From Tanypteryx hageni (taxonomy: Eukaryota > Arthropoda > Insecta > Odonata > Petaluridae): a stretch of DNA of 64,000 nt. Below, one piece after another: positions 12,746 through 25,345 of this stretch. Numbering within the stretch: the first letter of the stretch is position 1; the number at the start of each line of letters is the position of its first letter. The notes under the pieces are model-generated. The model ran no database searches and had not been told where the DNA came from. It worked only from the letters and a program-made list of their open reading frames with translations. The stretch spans positions 77,078,572 through 77,142,571 of the forward strand of contig CM054116.1 of assembly GCA_028673005.1 (NCBI GenBank), given 5' to 3'. The position numbers were made by a program, and so were the translations under genes.

Positions 12746-13949
12746 GCCATCATCTCCGCGCATAATGGAAACCACGATGACCAACGTAGACTGTAGTCTT
12801 TATTATTCAAGGACTTCTTTTAACCATTAAGGTACTGATTGTTGGCAAGTTTTTGAATCTTTTGTTATCCAATTGATTTATTTTTCGATTAGTTGATTTG
12901 TTTTTTCTATTTCGTAGTTATAAGAAAACTATTTGCTCTAGACGATAATTTTTCATCTCCATATCTAGTGACGTGCACGATGCGTCAGTCGCAATTTAGT
13001 TGTTTCGCATGACCGTCATCAAAGGTCGTCCACATAAATCTTCGTTAGTTCTTTCAGCGCCAGTAACTTTGTTGGCTTACAGACACACGTTTATTTTTAG
13101 TTCGGCGGTAATTTTTTTATTTGGTGGTTAATTCGAAAAAAATTGCCTACCTCACGCTGGATAAGGTGTTTCGCGCGGAAACGGTACCGTTAAAATTTCA
13201 TTTCCTTCTAGAGGTGATTAACAGGTAGGCCAACTTATGAATGTTTTCAAGTTTTATTTTCAAAGGTTTTATGGTAACAATTTAAAGAAGACAAACCAGA
13301 AAATATACTCACGTAGAACTCGTTACCAAGTTGTTAGGATTCTTGAAATATTATCCGGATATTATGACGTTAATATCTTAAAATGCCGCTCCTTTCATTG
13401 TATTAAGAATTTTTAATTTTATTGTCAGCTTCTGCCTTGCAAATTTAAAAAATATTAAATTTATTTTGTCGTCATTTTAGTATCCACTTCATTGATATTA
13501 TTTACCTCGGTAACCAACTAAAGATGAATTCATTGGTATAGTATTAGTGGATTGCTATGAATGTAATCCACGGTTATGATTTTGTGTTGATGTTCGGATC
13601 TTGTTGTAGAATGTTTTTAATACTACTTTTTAATTATATTACTTGAGTTAATTTTGCATCATGCAGATTTTCGTTTAAATTCGCAACAATATTGGATTTA
13701 AATGTTCAAGTTTGGGATATTTAGATAACAGCACCGACGCGAAAGACTTGTTTATTTTTCATTTCTAATGGAAAAGCTCACAAAAAATTGCACAAAAATA
13801 TCAACCCGAAGTCCAAATACGAAATTATTTTCTTTCGCATGTTTTTATTTTACAAATTAACACTCTCCCGCCGCTATCCGTTTTTTCACATCGCCTTCCT
13901 CGTCGGAAACTTCTTTTATTTAAAGTCGACTCAGAGAGAGAAGAGATCT
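12746..13949. other. AT-rich DNA without a recognisable gene
   Basis: No exon-like or repeat structure could be identified on either strand. Confidence 0.5.
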
Positions 13950-14057
13950 TTCTCCTTTTCTCTCATCCGCTCATCGTCTGCGAAATCTCTTATTTTTTCT
14001 CCCTCCTAATCTTTTCCTTACGTCTCTTTTTAACTTCTTTGTAAGTCTCTCCAAGAT

Positions 14058-14088
<31 letters not shown>

Positions 14089-14620
14089 TCCTCTCCCGCG
14101 CACACAGCCCCTTCCATATCCTTCGCTCATTTTTCTCATATCTTCCTCTCTTAACCCCTCCCCTCCCCGCCTTTATCACCCCTCCGTTCTTTTCCCTTCC
14201 TCACCCAGCACCCCAACATCCCTTTTCCCCTCCCTTCCATCTATCTCTTTCCCACCGCACCCTTTTTCTTCTTCCCCTAGCCACCCTCTATCCCTCCCTC
14301 ACTCCCTCCTCCTCATTTATCTTGCGCTCTTTATCGGCGCAGCCGTCTTATCTCCAACGTCCAACGCCAAAACCTATCTCTCTCTCTCCCTCCCTATCTC
14401 CCCATTTCTCTCTATCTCTCTCACTCTCTCTACCTCGCGGGAACGAGCGGTGCCACTCCTTGGTAAGATGAGGGGAAACACCCAGTACCTCTTTCATTCT
14501 CTCTCATTCCTTCCAGCGCCTCTATCATCTCTCTCTCTACTTTTCTCCCTCTCTCCCAATCGCTCTATCCCTCTCTCTCCCGCTCTCCCTCCCCTCTCAC
14601 TAGCACCTTATCTCGCTAGC
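13950..14620. repeat. Polypyrimidine tract with (CT)n
   Basis: A (CT)n array sits at about 14062-14088, surrounded by C/T-dominated sequence to 14600. Any frame open here is compositional. Confidence 0.75.
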
Positions 14621-14766
14621 TCGCTTGTCCTTCAACAATGTCCTCTCTCACAGAAGTCGCGATGGAGTGAATGACTGTCTTTTCCTTTAGAAAAAAATAC
14701 AATAAAAATACACGATTCTATGATATTTCCCATCAAGTCGTTCGTCGGCTTTATTTAGGTCTGTGC

Positions 14767-14861
14767 ATATGTATATATATGTATATATATATATATATAT
14801 AGTATATATAGTATATATATATATATATACACACACACACATATACATACACACACACATA

Positions 14862-14928
<67 letters not shown>
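14767..14928. repeat. Compound (TA)n/(CA)n microsatellite
   Basis: TA arrays flank a central (CA)n block, with ATATGTATATAT interruptions. The long uninterrupted TA run is at about 14872-14928. Confidence 0.95.
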
Positions 14929-14930
<2 letters not shown>

Positions 14931-16056
14931 CTTTAGAAGTGTTATTTCGGCATCTTTACGTTTCCGAAGGATATTTATTTATAGCCTTACAGATTAATGA
15001 TTTGACGATGTTGTAAAAAGAACCGAAAGAAGTGCGAAGGAGATAGAGAGAGAGACAGACAATCGATTCCATTGAACCCGACGGCGATTTTTATTTGCTC
15101 GGATAAAGATTTTCTTTTATCGCTTTTTTAGAGCAATCGAGTCTTGCGTAGGAAAGGTAGGAATCACTCGTGATTTAGGATACCGTTCATCTCTCGCTTT
15201 GGATAATCCTTCCGTCATTTCATTCAGTCGCCAAACAATCATTTACTTTTGTATGCCTAAAACTATTGTTTCGCAGTCGTTAATAAAGCCCCTAGTCCGC
15301 TTCTTCTTTATTCACTCAAGGATTTGCGAAATATTTTCGGTGGGATTCCCCAGCATTTAGGTCCTATCAGTCTATCGACAAACTACGTCTCTCCAATAGT
15401 CATAAATGTCTAGGAAAAGCAGATGCGTATTTCCTCTACAAAGAAGTCGTCACCAGTGGGATATCAAAACGAGAGTGGTTGCTAAATAAAATATTTCTTT
15501 TAGACTGTTTCGTGAAAAGTTAGAAATTTTACATTGTGATATGTGTAAACGTTGAAACTCTACGTCAAAACTCACAAATTTATTTACGAGCAGGGATTTA
15601 ATTGAATTTAATTGCTTTTGTCAAATATGTATTTTGTATCCGATGTTATCACTTTCAAATAACTGAAAGCAAGTAGCTACTCTTGACATTGGCCCCGTTA
15701 TGAAGACTTCGATTTTGTTCTGTGTTTGACCCTGTGATGCAAAGTGTTGACATGGGCGATTCGATCTTTCAGGTGTGCGAATGTCCAAATCTGGACTCTG
15801 TAGCACTATTCGCACCGTATTTTTAAAGTGCAAAAATATTTGTTGCTCCCATTTACGGCCCCAGAATTTTTTGCGGTGAATATATAGTTTTATTGTCACT
15901 ATCAAAATAGTTCAAGATCCTAGCTAATTGTTAATTCATAATAGTAACGCAAATAAACAAATTGATCGTACGTTGTAAGTACTTAATAATAGTAAATAAA
16001 TGTTATACTTTGATTTTAAGTGTGAGTTAAGCTTACATAAATTTCCAGACAGTTTG
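14929..16056. other. AT-rich DNA without a recognisable gene
   Basis: Nothing recognisable. A minus-strand frame of about 94 codons near 15621-15905 has no domain or splice context and I consider it chance. Confidence 0.45.
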
Positions 16057-16064
16057 ATTTAGAG

Positions 16065-16374
16065 CAGTGTTGCCCAATCTACAGCCCGCGAAGCCTCGCG
16101 AAGCTATCATGAAAAAGGTATCCGGAAAAATTTAACAGACAAATTTATACATTTCTGTGATAATTTTGATAATAACACTTTATAATATTGAAATGTTAAC
16201 CATAGAAACCTTATGTATAATTGATTTTTTACTTATATGGAACCTCAGAATATGTAGGTAACTTTCAATTTAAACTCTAATCCGGCCCGCCGAAGAATTG
16301 ACAACTTCCAATGCTCGCATAAGGATTCGCAACCGCCAATGCTGCCCGCCATGTAAAAAGGTTGGGCACCGCTG
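16065..16374. mobile_element. hAT MITE with exact 8-bp target duplication
   Basis: The left end reads CAGTGTTGCCCAATCT and the reverse complement of the right end reads CAGCGGTGCCCAACCT, giving imperfect terminal inverted repeats with CAG ends. The element is bracketed by ATTTAGAG at 16057-16064 and again at 16375-16382, a perfect 8-bp duplication as expected of hAT transposition. The 310-bp interior is AT-rich and non-coding; a minus-strand frame overlapping it continues into flanking DNA and is not meaningful. It needs a transposase supplied elsewhere. Confidence 0.92.
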
Positions 16375-17019
16375 ATTTAGAGAACCAAACGCAGTAAAAA
16401 TAGGACTTTTAAGAGTATTTTTTGTAAGCAAAACAAATACGAAATTACGTACAGGAATTGAAAACTGAATTACAATATTACCTGAATAAAGCCATTGGGC
16501 TCGCCAATGCCGCGACAATGCGAGCTGCTATGACAGTGAACATTTCTCATTGCTAAAAAGGAGAAAAATTTCCCCTTTTCAGATTCCAAAACTATTTTTG
16601 GGCCAATTCTAAATGGATTCAAATTCTTTTTGCAGTAACAATAAACTTCATTCTGTTCTCAGTAGATGCGCTTGAGTCTCTCTAGTTCCTATCTCGATTT
16701 AACCTATTTTTAAAAGCAAAATCTCTCCAATGTTAATCAAATGGGGAAATGAAAGGCTTCTGGAATCGAATCCGGAACTCTATTACGAGATTCTTAGATT
16801 TTTCTAGGTCGCAACGTACGGCCGCCTATGCGTGGACGAAATATTTCAGAAATTTACTCCAATGGCAAGTGTCTAAAAAAGCGTGACGGTCGCGGTACAG
16901 ACAGACACCAGGGCAGGAACTTGATTTTTTAATTACTTTTTCCATACATAGTGTAGAGAAAAAAATAAAATTCGAAATAATTTAAGGTCTCTTGAGTACG
17001 TTTTCACTATTTTCTCAAT

Positions 17020-17480
17020 GATGTGTCTGTGTGTGATAGAAATTTTGCGGGAGCTCATATTCAAATCTACTAGCCAGATCAGTACAAAATTTTATATTTA
17101 ATAGTTTTAATGAAGACCAAGGTCTGATTTTAATTAAAATTAGTCAACCGAATGTGGAGGCTTACTCTTGTCATTTTTCCCTTTCTGCCAAATATCTCTT
17201 ATAAGACTTTATTAATTTAAATATTTGTTATTACCAACGTTGTAGACAATATCATTTTCTCTAACTACGGCTTGAAATTTTTTTTCATGGAGCGGACTGT
17301 ATCTGATATAATTTGTTGGTTGGCCGTCTTAATTTACATTCAATACTTTCTTCCGTTGCTATGACAACAAAAAACGAAATAAAAAATGCATTATTCAAGA
17401 TTTTATCATTTTCTCCATACAAAGGTCAGGCCGACTACGTGCGTATGTGCGGGCCACATCAGATTTTATACTGTACGGTT
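17020..17480. repeat. Dispersed repeat, copy 1
   Basis: Shares ordered blocks with 21770-22470: a CAGRTCA..AAATTTTATATTT block, then GTCAACCGAA..., then TTACTCTTGTCA, then GGCCACATCAGATT at 17450. A GTTGCTATGACAACAA phrase occurs in both copies but in a different order. Family unknown; possibly an old DNA transposon. Confidence 0.5.
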
Positions 17481-17998
17481 CTATACTAATTATGTACCAT
17501 GTGTGACTGCTGCTTATTAGCCGAAATGTGCATCTGGTTTTCTCAACCTTTTTGTGGCTGTCGTAGAGAAATATTTTTTCGATCTGGTTTTAGCCATAAG
17601 GTGAGCTCGATACTCTTCTTTAAAATCTGTAACGCATTTTATTTCCCATTGTAACTTTTTTCCGATTGCATATCTTCAGTCGTTTATTAAGTCTTCACAA
17701 TAGGATCAACAAACTCAACCGCTGAGAAAGCGGAACTATAAGCGCCCCTTGGATTTGCGGTTGCTTGTGGAAGTCGCTTTTGCAAGCCGACGTAACATAA
17801 AGGAGATAAGGGTACATGTGCAGGCCTATGATGACACACAAGCAGAAAGTGCCACCAGATCTGTTTTTGAACGCAACATCAGTGGGACAGTGACTAAGCA
17901 GCGGTGATATGACGCCATAGTGGCTTTTCCACTATTTCGCATTATGAATATATTGCGAATGTTTGACAAAATCGACGAGTATTATGTATGTATGTATG

Positions 17999-18421
17999 CA
18001 GATCCAGTGCTAATGGTTTGGCGCCCCTCTCAAGTGTAAGCGGATTATTTTCCTGATGATCCCTGTTGCTGTAGCTAGTGGCGAAGGAAGCTTTTGCAAA
18101 CCTAAACTTATCGAAAACTATTTGACATACACTATGCGTCAAACACGTTTTGATTCTTTAAATCTAATTTTCGAGTGTGATCTCTTAGAAAATGATCAAA
18201 TTAATCTAAAAGCAATAAAAGATTCTCTGATAAAAAAGCCGGAACAAAGATTTAAAAAATTAATGTCATCATTCTTTCTCTAAAAGAATTAAAATAAATG
18301 TTAAAAATTAGTTCCATTGAATGATATTATTTTTTTATAAATCCCATCAAAATTTTGGCGGCCTCGATTAAGTGGCGCCCTGTGTTGGAGAACTGTTCGT
18401 GTACCACTTGTGCCAGCCCTA
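17999..18421 (+). mobile_element. hAT transposon remnant
   Basis: The left end (CAGATCCAGTGCTAATGG followed by TTTGGCGCCCC) resembles the terminus at 2877. The right end, reverse-complemented, starts TAGGGCTGGCACAAG. In between lies a short relic of a hAT transposase C-terminus (see 18050-18283). The element is thus internally deleted, retaining ends and the 3' part of the coding region. No exact 8-bp duplication was seen. Confidence 0.6.
18050..18283 (+). pseudogene. hAT transposase C-terminal (dimerisation-region) remnant
   Basis: The frame reads VAVASGEGSFCKPKLIENYL followed by a (T)MRQTRFDSLNL stretch. This matches the family pattern VASGERSFSKLKLIKNYLRxTMSQxRLxxLxxLxIE found in the hATC dimerisation domain of ZMYM-type hAT transposases (recognised from memory). 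Position 18061-18280 is the last portion of such a protein, ending at its own stop after a Lys-rich tail. The N-terminal zinc finger, catalytic D residues and most of the RNase H fold are absent. It is a dead remnant inside the element at 17999-18421. Confidence 0.75.
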
Positions 18422-20029
18422 TATACGTAAACTTCTGACATTTATTCATTTATACACGTTCAACCTTAATTGCTTAATGGCATTAAGAATAAGAAAAATA
18501 TCTCCCCGCATCATACATCTCGTTTTTATAATGGTGCGAGATATCAGCACCTCGGTTCTCACTTTAAGTTAGAGTAGGTCGCCCTAATGTTTATTTCATA
18601 AGCGAGTTTCGAGTTCCCTTTCCTTTGCTCCATTCTGCTCGTAACTCTGTTTACTTTTATGCCGTTTATTGGAGACGCGAGATGATGTCACGCACACCAG
18701 CGCACAACTAATTGGTTGAAACTCAAATTAGTTCGAAGCTCTAAGGGCGCTGAAGAAGAGAAATAAAATAAAACCAGAATCGAAACAGGTTCTTTGTACC
18801 ATTACGACACAACTATAAAAGCCGTAAAATGGTCAGTGATATTATTTTTTTTCCTCTCGGCCGCTGTATGCAGATAGGATTATTTCCCCAACTGTTTGCT
18901 GATATTATTCGAAGCTTTCAGGCTACTTGGACCCTGAGTGCTAATCGGTCGGTGAATTATATTATATAAAATTCAAGTTAACTTCTTAATTGATGGTTTT
19001 ACAGTAAGAGCGGCAGGATTTGGTCGAGTTGGTGTTTACTATACAACATAGTCAGGCGGCTTTCTTCTATAATTGGTCAATAGCGACCAAAAACCTCGTA
19101 GTGGGCTTCGTACTTTTTAATATCTTTCTTACGATTTCTAGTCTTTGTTTTTAGTCTCATTATGACGGGCATGGCGGAGATAGCCTCGCATTGGACCCTC
19201 GACTTACGTCTAATTTGAGAGCTATTTTTTTCTTTTGGAATAATTTATTGCCTCAATAAATTTATTATCTTCATAATACCATTATATGATAGCATAATAG
19301 ACCAAGGGCATAAATGTAGCCCAAGGTTTTGTTCTTGATTACCAAAGTATCATTATGACGTTATCGTATTTTTAGCGCCTCTTTATTAATTATTTTTATT
19401 CTACTCGTCATCACAGCAATTTTCCGCCTCTTGTCTGCTACATTTCCAAGAATTGTTGAGAGTCATATGTGTTTGTTTTAATCGTGAGATGATAATAAGT
19501 TGGTAACTTAATGAATAAATTAAGTCAGTTGCTTATACGAGACAATTAAGGTTTCATCTTGATGTTTTCGCTCGCATAATAATACAGATTTGAAATTCTT
19601 TTTTAACTGACTCAAGTCTTCTCGATACAACCTTCTCGTGAAAATACGATTACCGATCCTGATGTTTTATCGCTAAAAACCTGTCTCGCGCGATTGCGGT
19701 CCGGGTCGTAAAAATGCATGAAACATTTCGCGAACCAAAAGGCAGCGAGATAAATAAAAATTTTCGGATTCAGTTTAACCGCGTATCGCGCGTTGAGGCG
19801 TCTCATTCGGTTTCCTTCTCTCGTCCTTTCGAAGCTTTAAGTCGTAGCAGGGAGGCGAACAAGAAAAAACGCTTAATACCGCATAAAAGAGCGATCCGAA
19901 GCGGTTTTTTTCTTTTCTTTTCGTTTTCACTTATCTCCCGAGCTTTTTATCCCCGCGCACCTGGGGGTCAGTCGTGGAACAATTCCCCGACGCAATTTTC
20001 CTCGCGTCGCAGTGCCATAACCCGACCTC
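18422..20029. other. No recognisable gene; slightly CpG-richer toward 19.7-20.0 kb
   Basis: Mostly AT-rich. From about 19620 CpG content rises and an open frame crosses into the pyrimidine tract at 20030, but it has no recognised domain. Confidence 0.45.
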
Positions 20030-20330
20030 CTTCGGTTTCTCCCGCTTCTCACTCCCCTCTCTGTCTGTCTCTCTCTCTCCCTTCTCTCTTCCCACTCCCC
20101 GCTCATCCCAACCGAACATATAGCGAATTTTCACACACTCGCTTGGACAAACACGCCTCACAGGGCATTCATAATCTAAGCCTTCTATCTCTATCTCCTC
20201 TCCTTCTCTCCGACGTCCTCATCCTCTTCCCTTTTTTCCCCTCTATCTCGTCCTCTTTACTCTCTCTCCCTCCCTCCCCTCTTCCCTCATTCTCTCTCAT
20301 CCTCTCCCCTCAAACCACTCTCTACTCACC
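20030..20330. repeat. Polypyrimidine tract
   Basis: C/T-dominated with CTCTCTC and CCCTC runs. The long plus-strand frame across it is Ser/Leu/Pro-rich by composition. Confidence 0.75.
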
Positions 20331-20436
20331 GTTTGATGGGTGCTTGCAGATGCTCTCCCGCGATAAGGAATGAGGAGAGGACGAGGAGGTTGTAATAGTG
20401 TTACATACTGCCCGAGCCGTCCATCCGCCCTTTATA

Positions 20437-20474
20437 GTGTGTGTGTGTGTGTGTGTATGTGTGAGTATGTGTGT
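20437..20474. repeat. (GT)n microsatellite, imperfect
   Basis: GT units with occasional A interruptions directly abut the left end of the TIR element at 20475. Confidence 0.9.
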
Positions 20475-21118
<644 letters not shown>

Positions 21119-21769
21119 CCGTCTCGATCCGTGCTAAAAAGGTCTAGTTCTTTTCCTTTCGAAAGGAGGAGGAGGAGGAGGAGGAAGGAGGGGGGAAAAG
21201 TGCAGCAGTGTACCCCTCTTAAGTTTTTAGTCTTTCCGTTGCCTTTTTCGCCGTTCACAGGTGTGCGTTTCTTTAGCCTCTTTCAATGCCTTCGTCCTAA
21301 CCGTCTCTCTCGCTGGCAAAAGGGTGTCGCACCTCTTCGTCTCGCGCGGGTTCGTCCTTTATTATATTTTTTGCTCTCCCGCGTGCGACTCGTCCGCGAA
21401 CTCACTTTGTCGTTTAACGGAAACCACTTCCCGTATTTTCGTCTCGCAGGAAGCTCGCTCGCTTCGCGAGAATAAACCGTAATTTCTTCCCTCTTCGACG
21501 CATCACGGAACTCGGGGAACGGATGACACTTTCCAAGGGTGGGTACTATTCGGCGGAAGGTGGTAAAAAAAAAGTTTTTCCGTTGTGTTTGTCGGTTTTT
21601 AGCGGTTAAAAAAACGTTTATGCGTTCGGTTTGTGCCTCTGTATGGATAACTCCTAAACGAAAGCAGATGGAGACTTCGTTTTTACATTCTCCGTAATTA
21701 GTATAGGGGAAAGTAATTTTCATGAAAAAAATTGATTTCGAGATTTCAACAGAAATTCACCTTTTGAGG
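21119..21769. other. (GGA)n patch and CpG-richer DNA without a supported gene
   Basis: A (GGA)n run at about 21164-21186 is followed by a CpG-richer stretch to about 21530. Frames are open on both strands but show no domain, so composition explains them. Confidence 0.4.
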
Positions 21770-22470
21770 TGGCTGTGTATGTGACAGTTTTTTTGTGGGT
21801 GCTGTAACTCAAAAACTATTAATCAGGTCACCGCGAAATTTTATATTTTACATTTTTACAAGAGTTAGAAGAACTGATTAAATTATGTAAAAATCGGTCA
21901 ACCGAAACTGGGTGTTTACTCTTGTCACGTAAACGTTATTTTGAAATATTTGCTTTAATATTTGATAAACTTAAAAATGCAATGGAATAAAAGTTGTAGA
22001 AAATATAATGTTCTACAACTTTTGTTTGAAACATTTTCCCATATAATGCATTGTTTAAGAGATATCTTATATTTTTAGTTGCCGTCACCACGCCACCTAC
22101 CGACGACCATTGTTAACAATTGACGCTTAGTTACGTCTTACAATTAGTAATACTCCTTTTTCTTTTCTTAATTGTTGGCGCTTTGTGGCTATATCCAATA
22201 TCAGAAGGCTATGGTTTGAGTTTATTTCTGTTGTCTAAAATTTTCTCGCAGTTTCTTAAAATATTTATTATTATGTAACCTATTTGGAATTTTTAGAAAT
22301 ATTACAAATATGGAGAAAGTCATGTGGTGGCCACATCAGATTAATATCGTAGAATTTTGCTTGTCTTATAATTTCGCGTAAATACTGGCGATTTTGCAGT
22401 TTTTACCACTCATTACGAGAGCGTTGCCATAACAACAACTATTGTTGGGCTCAGATTCGGTATATTCTAA
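21770..22470. repeat. Dispersed repeat, copy 2
   Basis: Contains the same blocks as 17020-17480 in the same direction, including GTCAACCGAA, TTTACTCTTGTCA and GGCCACATCAGATTA at 22334. An internal hairpin (AAAAGTTGTAGAA at 21988 pairing with TTCTACAACTTTT at 22011) is obvious. No protein coding is evident. Confidence 0.5.
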
Positions 22471-23936
22471 TACGTACACGCGTTATTTTTGCCGCACAAA
22501 TACGCGGGATCAATTTAATATTCCGTTCGGATGTATTTGTAGTATTTTATAATGCTAAATTACGAAATTTGGGAATACAAAGAGCTACATATCCGTGATG
22601 ACTTTAAAGCTATTAAATCCAATATAATTATTAAATAAATGATTAAATGGAAAGTAGGCATCATAAGTTCTGTTTAGATCATCTTGTTTTATAATAATAA
22701 TAATAAACATTTACCCAGTATGTTGCGTCATTCATTTGATGAGGCACTCCTTTTATTAAAAAATTGAAAGTTAAGATGGTTTGTCGGAGAGGAAGGAGCG
22801 TAATTATATTTGCCTCTGGGGTAGAAATACATATGTTAACCATTTTGTCACGGTAAACACATGAGGGAGTGGCGCATCATTTTATAAACGGGTTTATTTT
22901 TTATTGAGACGTGGGAAGCGAAGGAGGGGGGGAGAGAGGGGGTATAGGGGATGGGGAAGGAAGTCACCCTATGTCACGTAGGTGACGGACCAAGGGTCGG
23001 GGACATTTTTCCACTTTTCGGCGGTTGGAGGAATGGAGATTGATTATCGCGGCGGACTTTGGGCGTCTGTTAACGACTGCTCAGCTTAGTCATAATCAAG
23101 ATTGGCAGCTTTGCACGCATTCTGTGTCCCGAAACGCGAGTTTTTGTTTACGTATCCAGCACGGAATGGGGCGATCTAGAACGTAAAACACACGCGCACA
23201 CATCACGGGGCTGGCTTGATTGAGCTATGAATCGAACGAGTCGGATTAAGTTACTCGCTCCACGTTCAACTGTTGTGAATTTTTTTATTATGCTATAATA
23301 AAGTGATTTCTTCTGCCGTATAAGTTGGGTAATTATAAATCTCAAAACTGAAACGCCTTACAGATAATTTTTGTTCTCATTTTCACTACAAGGAGTCATT
23401 ATCATTAAGATACAGTGAATCCCTAGCCGCCGTAGTTTTTTTTGTTATAAACGGTTATATAAAGATAACGCTTATTTAACCAACATGTATAAAATTTAAT
23501 TTTACGCGGCCATGAATTTAGGCGCACCTCATTTTGCGCAAGTATTTGACGTGAGAAAGCCCGTAGTCTATATGAACCAGTGATTTCTATGCATAAGGTT
23601 TGTAAGAGGTTGCTGTACTTTATAATATAAAATTGTGCACATCTGTATCGATGTCGCAATATGTTCACGTTATCAACTTAATCGTTTAATAATCGCTCAT
23701 TATTCAGAATAAAGCCAATTAACAGTTATCGGCAGGATTCTTTTCCATCCAACCCCCGATAACGTCGGCTACTGCCGTCCCAATTTTCTTGCCAGTTAAT
23801 TTTTTTCTTGCCACGTGACGGTCGATTATATTTTTTTGGAATCGCAATTATGATAATTATAAAATCAACCAATTATATTAAACCTGCTCTAATACTTCCC
23901 ACGTCAAATAAAAATTATGTCTGGCAACCGGGCCGG
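22471..23936. other. No recognisable gene; purine-rich patch at 22915-22970
   Basis: AT-rich, with a short G/A-dominated block (AGGGGGGGAGAGAGGGGG-like). No repeat ends or exons seen. Confidence 0.45.
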
Positions 23937-24032
23937 ATGAACACAGCAGGTGTTGCCGAGGCGAGCAAGGCGGAGAAGGAGGATAATAATGGAAGTCCTT
24001 CAGCTTACGCCGGCTTAGGCTTCAGCGCGGAG
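23937..24032 (+). CDS. Candidate initial coding exon (32 codons, phase 0)
   Basis: ATG at 23937 opens a 96-nt GC-rich segment inside AT-rich flanks, ending exactly at a consensus splice donor (GCGGAG|GTGAGT at 24032/24033). It would encode MNTAGVAEASKAEKEDNNGS then PSAYAGLGFSAE, a low-complexity Ala/Glu/Ser-type N-terminus of the sort seen before nuclear-protein domains. Upstream, an ATG at 23917 gives a 7-codon frame that overlaps this start and would act as an upstream ORF. No acceptor-like AG with a pyrimidine tract is close by, supporting an initial rather than an internal exon. I do not recognise the protein. Reading through the donor gives only basic filler before a stop near 24105. Confidence 0.4.
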
Positions 24033-25047
24033 GTGAGTAAAGAGAGGGGAGGGCGAAAACGAGGCCCAAAGGGGTCTTTCTTACGGCGGAAATTGGCCTC
24101 CCTTTAAAATTACTTCATATCTCACTCAATCTTGAAACCGTGTCATCGACGATCGAAAAGATGTGTCATTAAGTCACAGGTAAACTTAGATTAGTGATAC
24201 TACAGTATTGTATATTGTACTTACGCATCCTTATGTTATTTCGACTACATGCCCCTTCAATTTCATACGTATAGAAACGTTTGGAGGCTTTTTTACACCA
24301 TCCGTCATTAATCTTTTTCGTCGTCTTTGCACATGGCTCTTTACTTTCGCCTCATCTGTTCCCGGATCTTAGAGCCACATTTCGCTATCTTCCGTTATAC
24401 TAGTGGGTGACTTTTACGCATTACTTTTGTTTGTCGAGGTTTCGGAGTGTTTTTTTATTATCGTTTAAAAAAGAATCCAAAATTTTTATGAATGTCGTAA
24501 AAATATTTCTGCATTCTATGAAAGATAATATTTAACATCCAGGAACCATTTCAATAAATTATAATTCAATGGGAAAAGTTGTATTTCTTGGCAGGCAGCT
24601 GGGTAAGAACAGCTTCACGCTTGCAATATGCCTCCTTCAAAGCTGTTCCTTTTTATTTCATCAATTTCATGTACCATCTGTTCCTGGATCTCATCTTTGA
24701 TCTCTTGACATATTTAGAAATGTACCCCGATGTATTTTATTACCAGTGCTTGATCGTCTTTTCTTGCGGTATGGCTAACCAAATAGCCATTTCGAAATCT
24801 CGGCTTATTTTGTAATCTCATGGAGTAATTTTCTTTGTTACCCATCGCTTCTTTTATGGTATCTTCCCGGTGATGTTAGAATGCACTCGCCTATGCTTCA
24901 CTGCTTTGATGGCATACTGAAGACGACTTACAGGGTAATCGTTCCAGGTGTGCTGAAACGCTAGGGGTCGTATTTATTCTTTCCAAGTAAAATAAATGTC
25001 TGGAACTTGCTCAACCCACTATAGGTTTCATCTGTCATTTCATCTTC
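24033..25047. other. No recognisable gene (intron if 23937-24032 is an exon)
   Basis: AT-rich with scattered stops. A 78-codon frame at 24579-24815 has no recognised domain. Confidence 0.4.
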
Positions 25048-25055
25048 TTATAGAA

Positions 25056-25337
25056 CAGGGGTGGTCAAACCGCTGCTCACGAGCCCCATGCGGCTCTTTT
25101 AACTTAACATGCGGCTCTTTACAGTCAAGGGCATATCAAGGCTTATCACGTCAGAATGCGATAACGCTGTGCGAGTAAGATCTTTTGTGTATGCTTAATG
25201 AACATGCAGTCTCTCTGTATTGCATCAAATACAAGTTATGTTTACTGTTCATACATATTTGTGCGCAGAATACGTGTCTTGTGGCTCTCAAACTTATCAT
25301 ATGCGGCTCTGAGGGTAAGCAGGCTTGGCCACCGCTG
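25056..25337. mobile_element. hAT MITE (CAGGGGTGGTCAAAC ends)
   Basis: The left end CAGGGGTGGTCAAACCG matches the reverse complement of the right end (CAGCGGTGGCCAAGCC). Inside, ATGCGGCTCTTTTAACTTAAC-like phrases repeat (GCGGCTCT at about 25090, 25110 and 25302). Flanking octamers TTATAGAA (25048-25055) and TTATTGAC (25338-25345) agree at 6 of 8 positions, consistent with a decayed hAT target duplication. Non-coding, 282 bp. Confidence 0.85.
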
Positions 25338-25345
25338 TTATTGAC

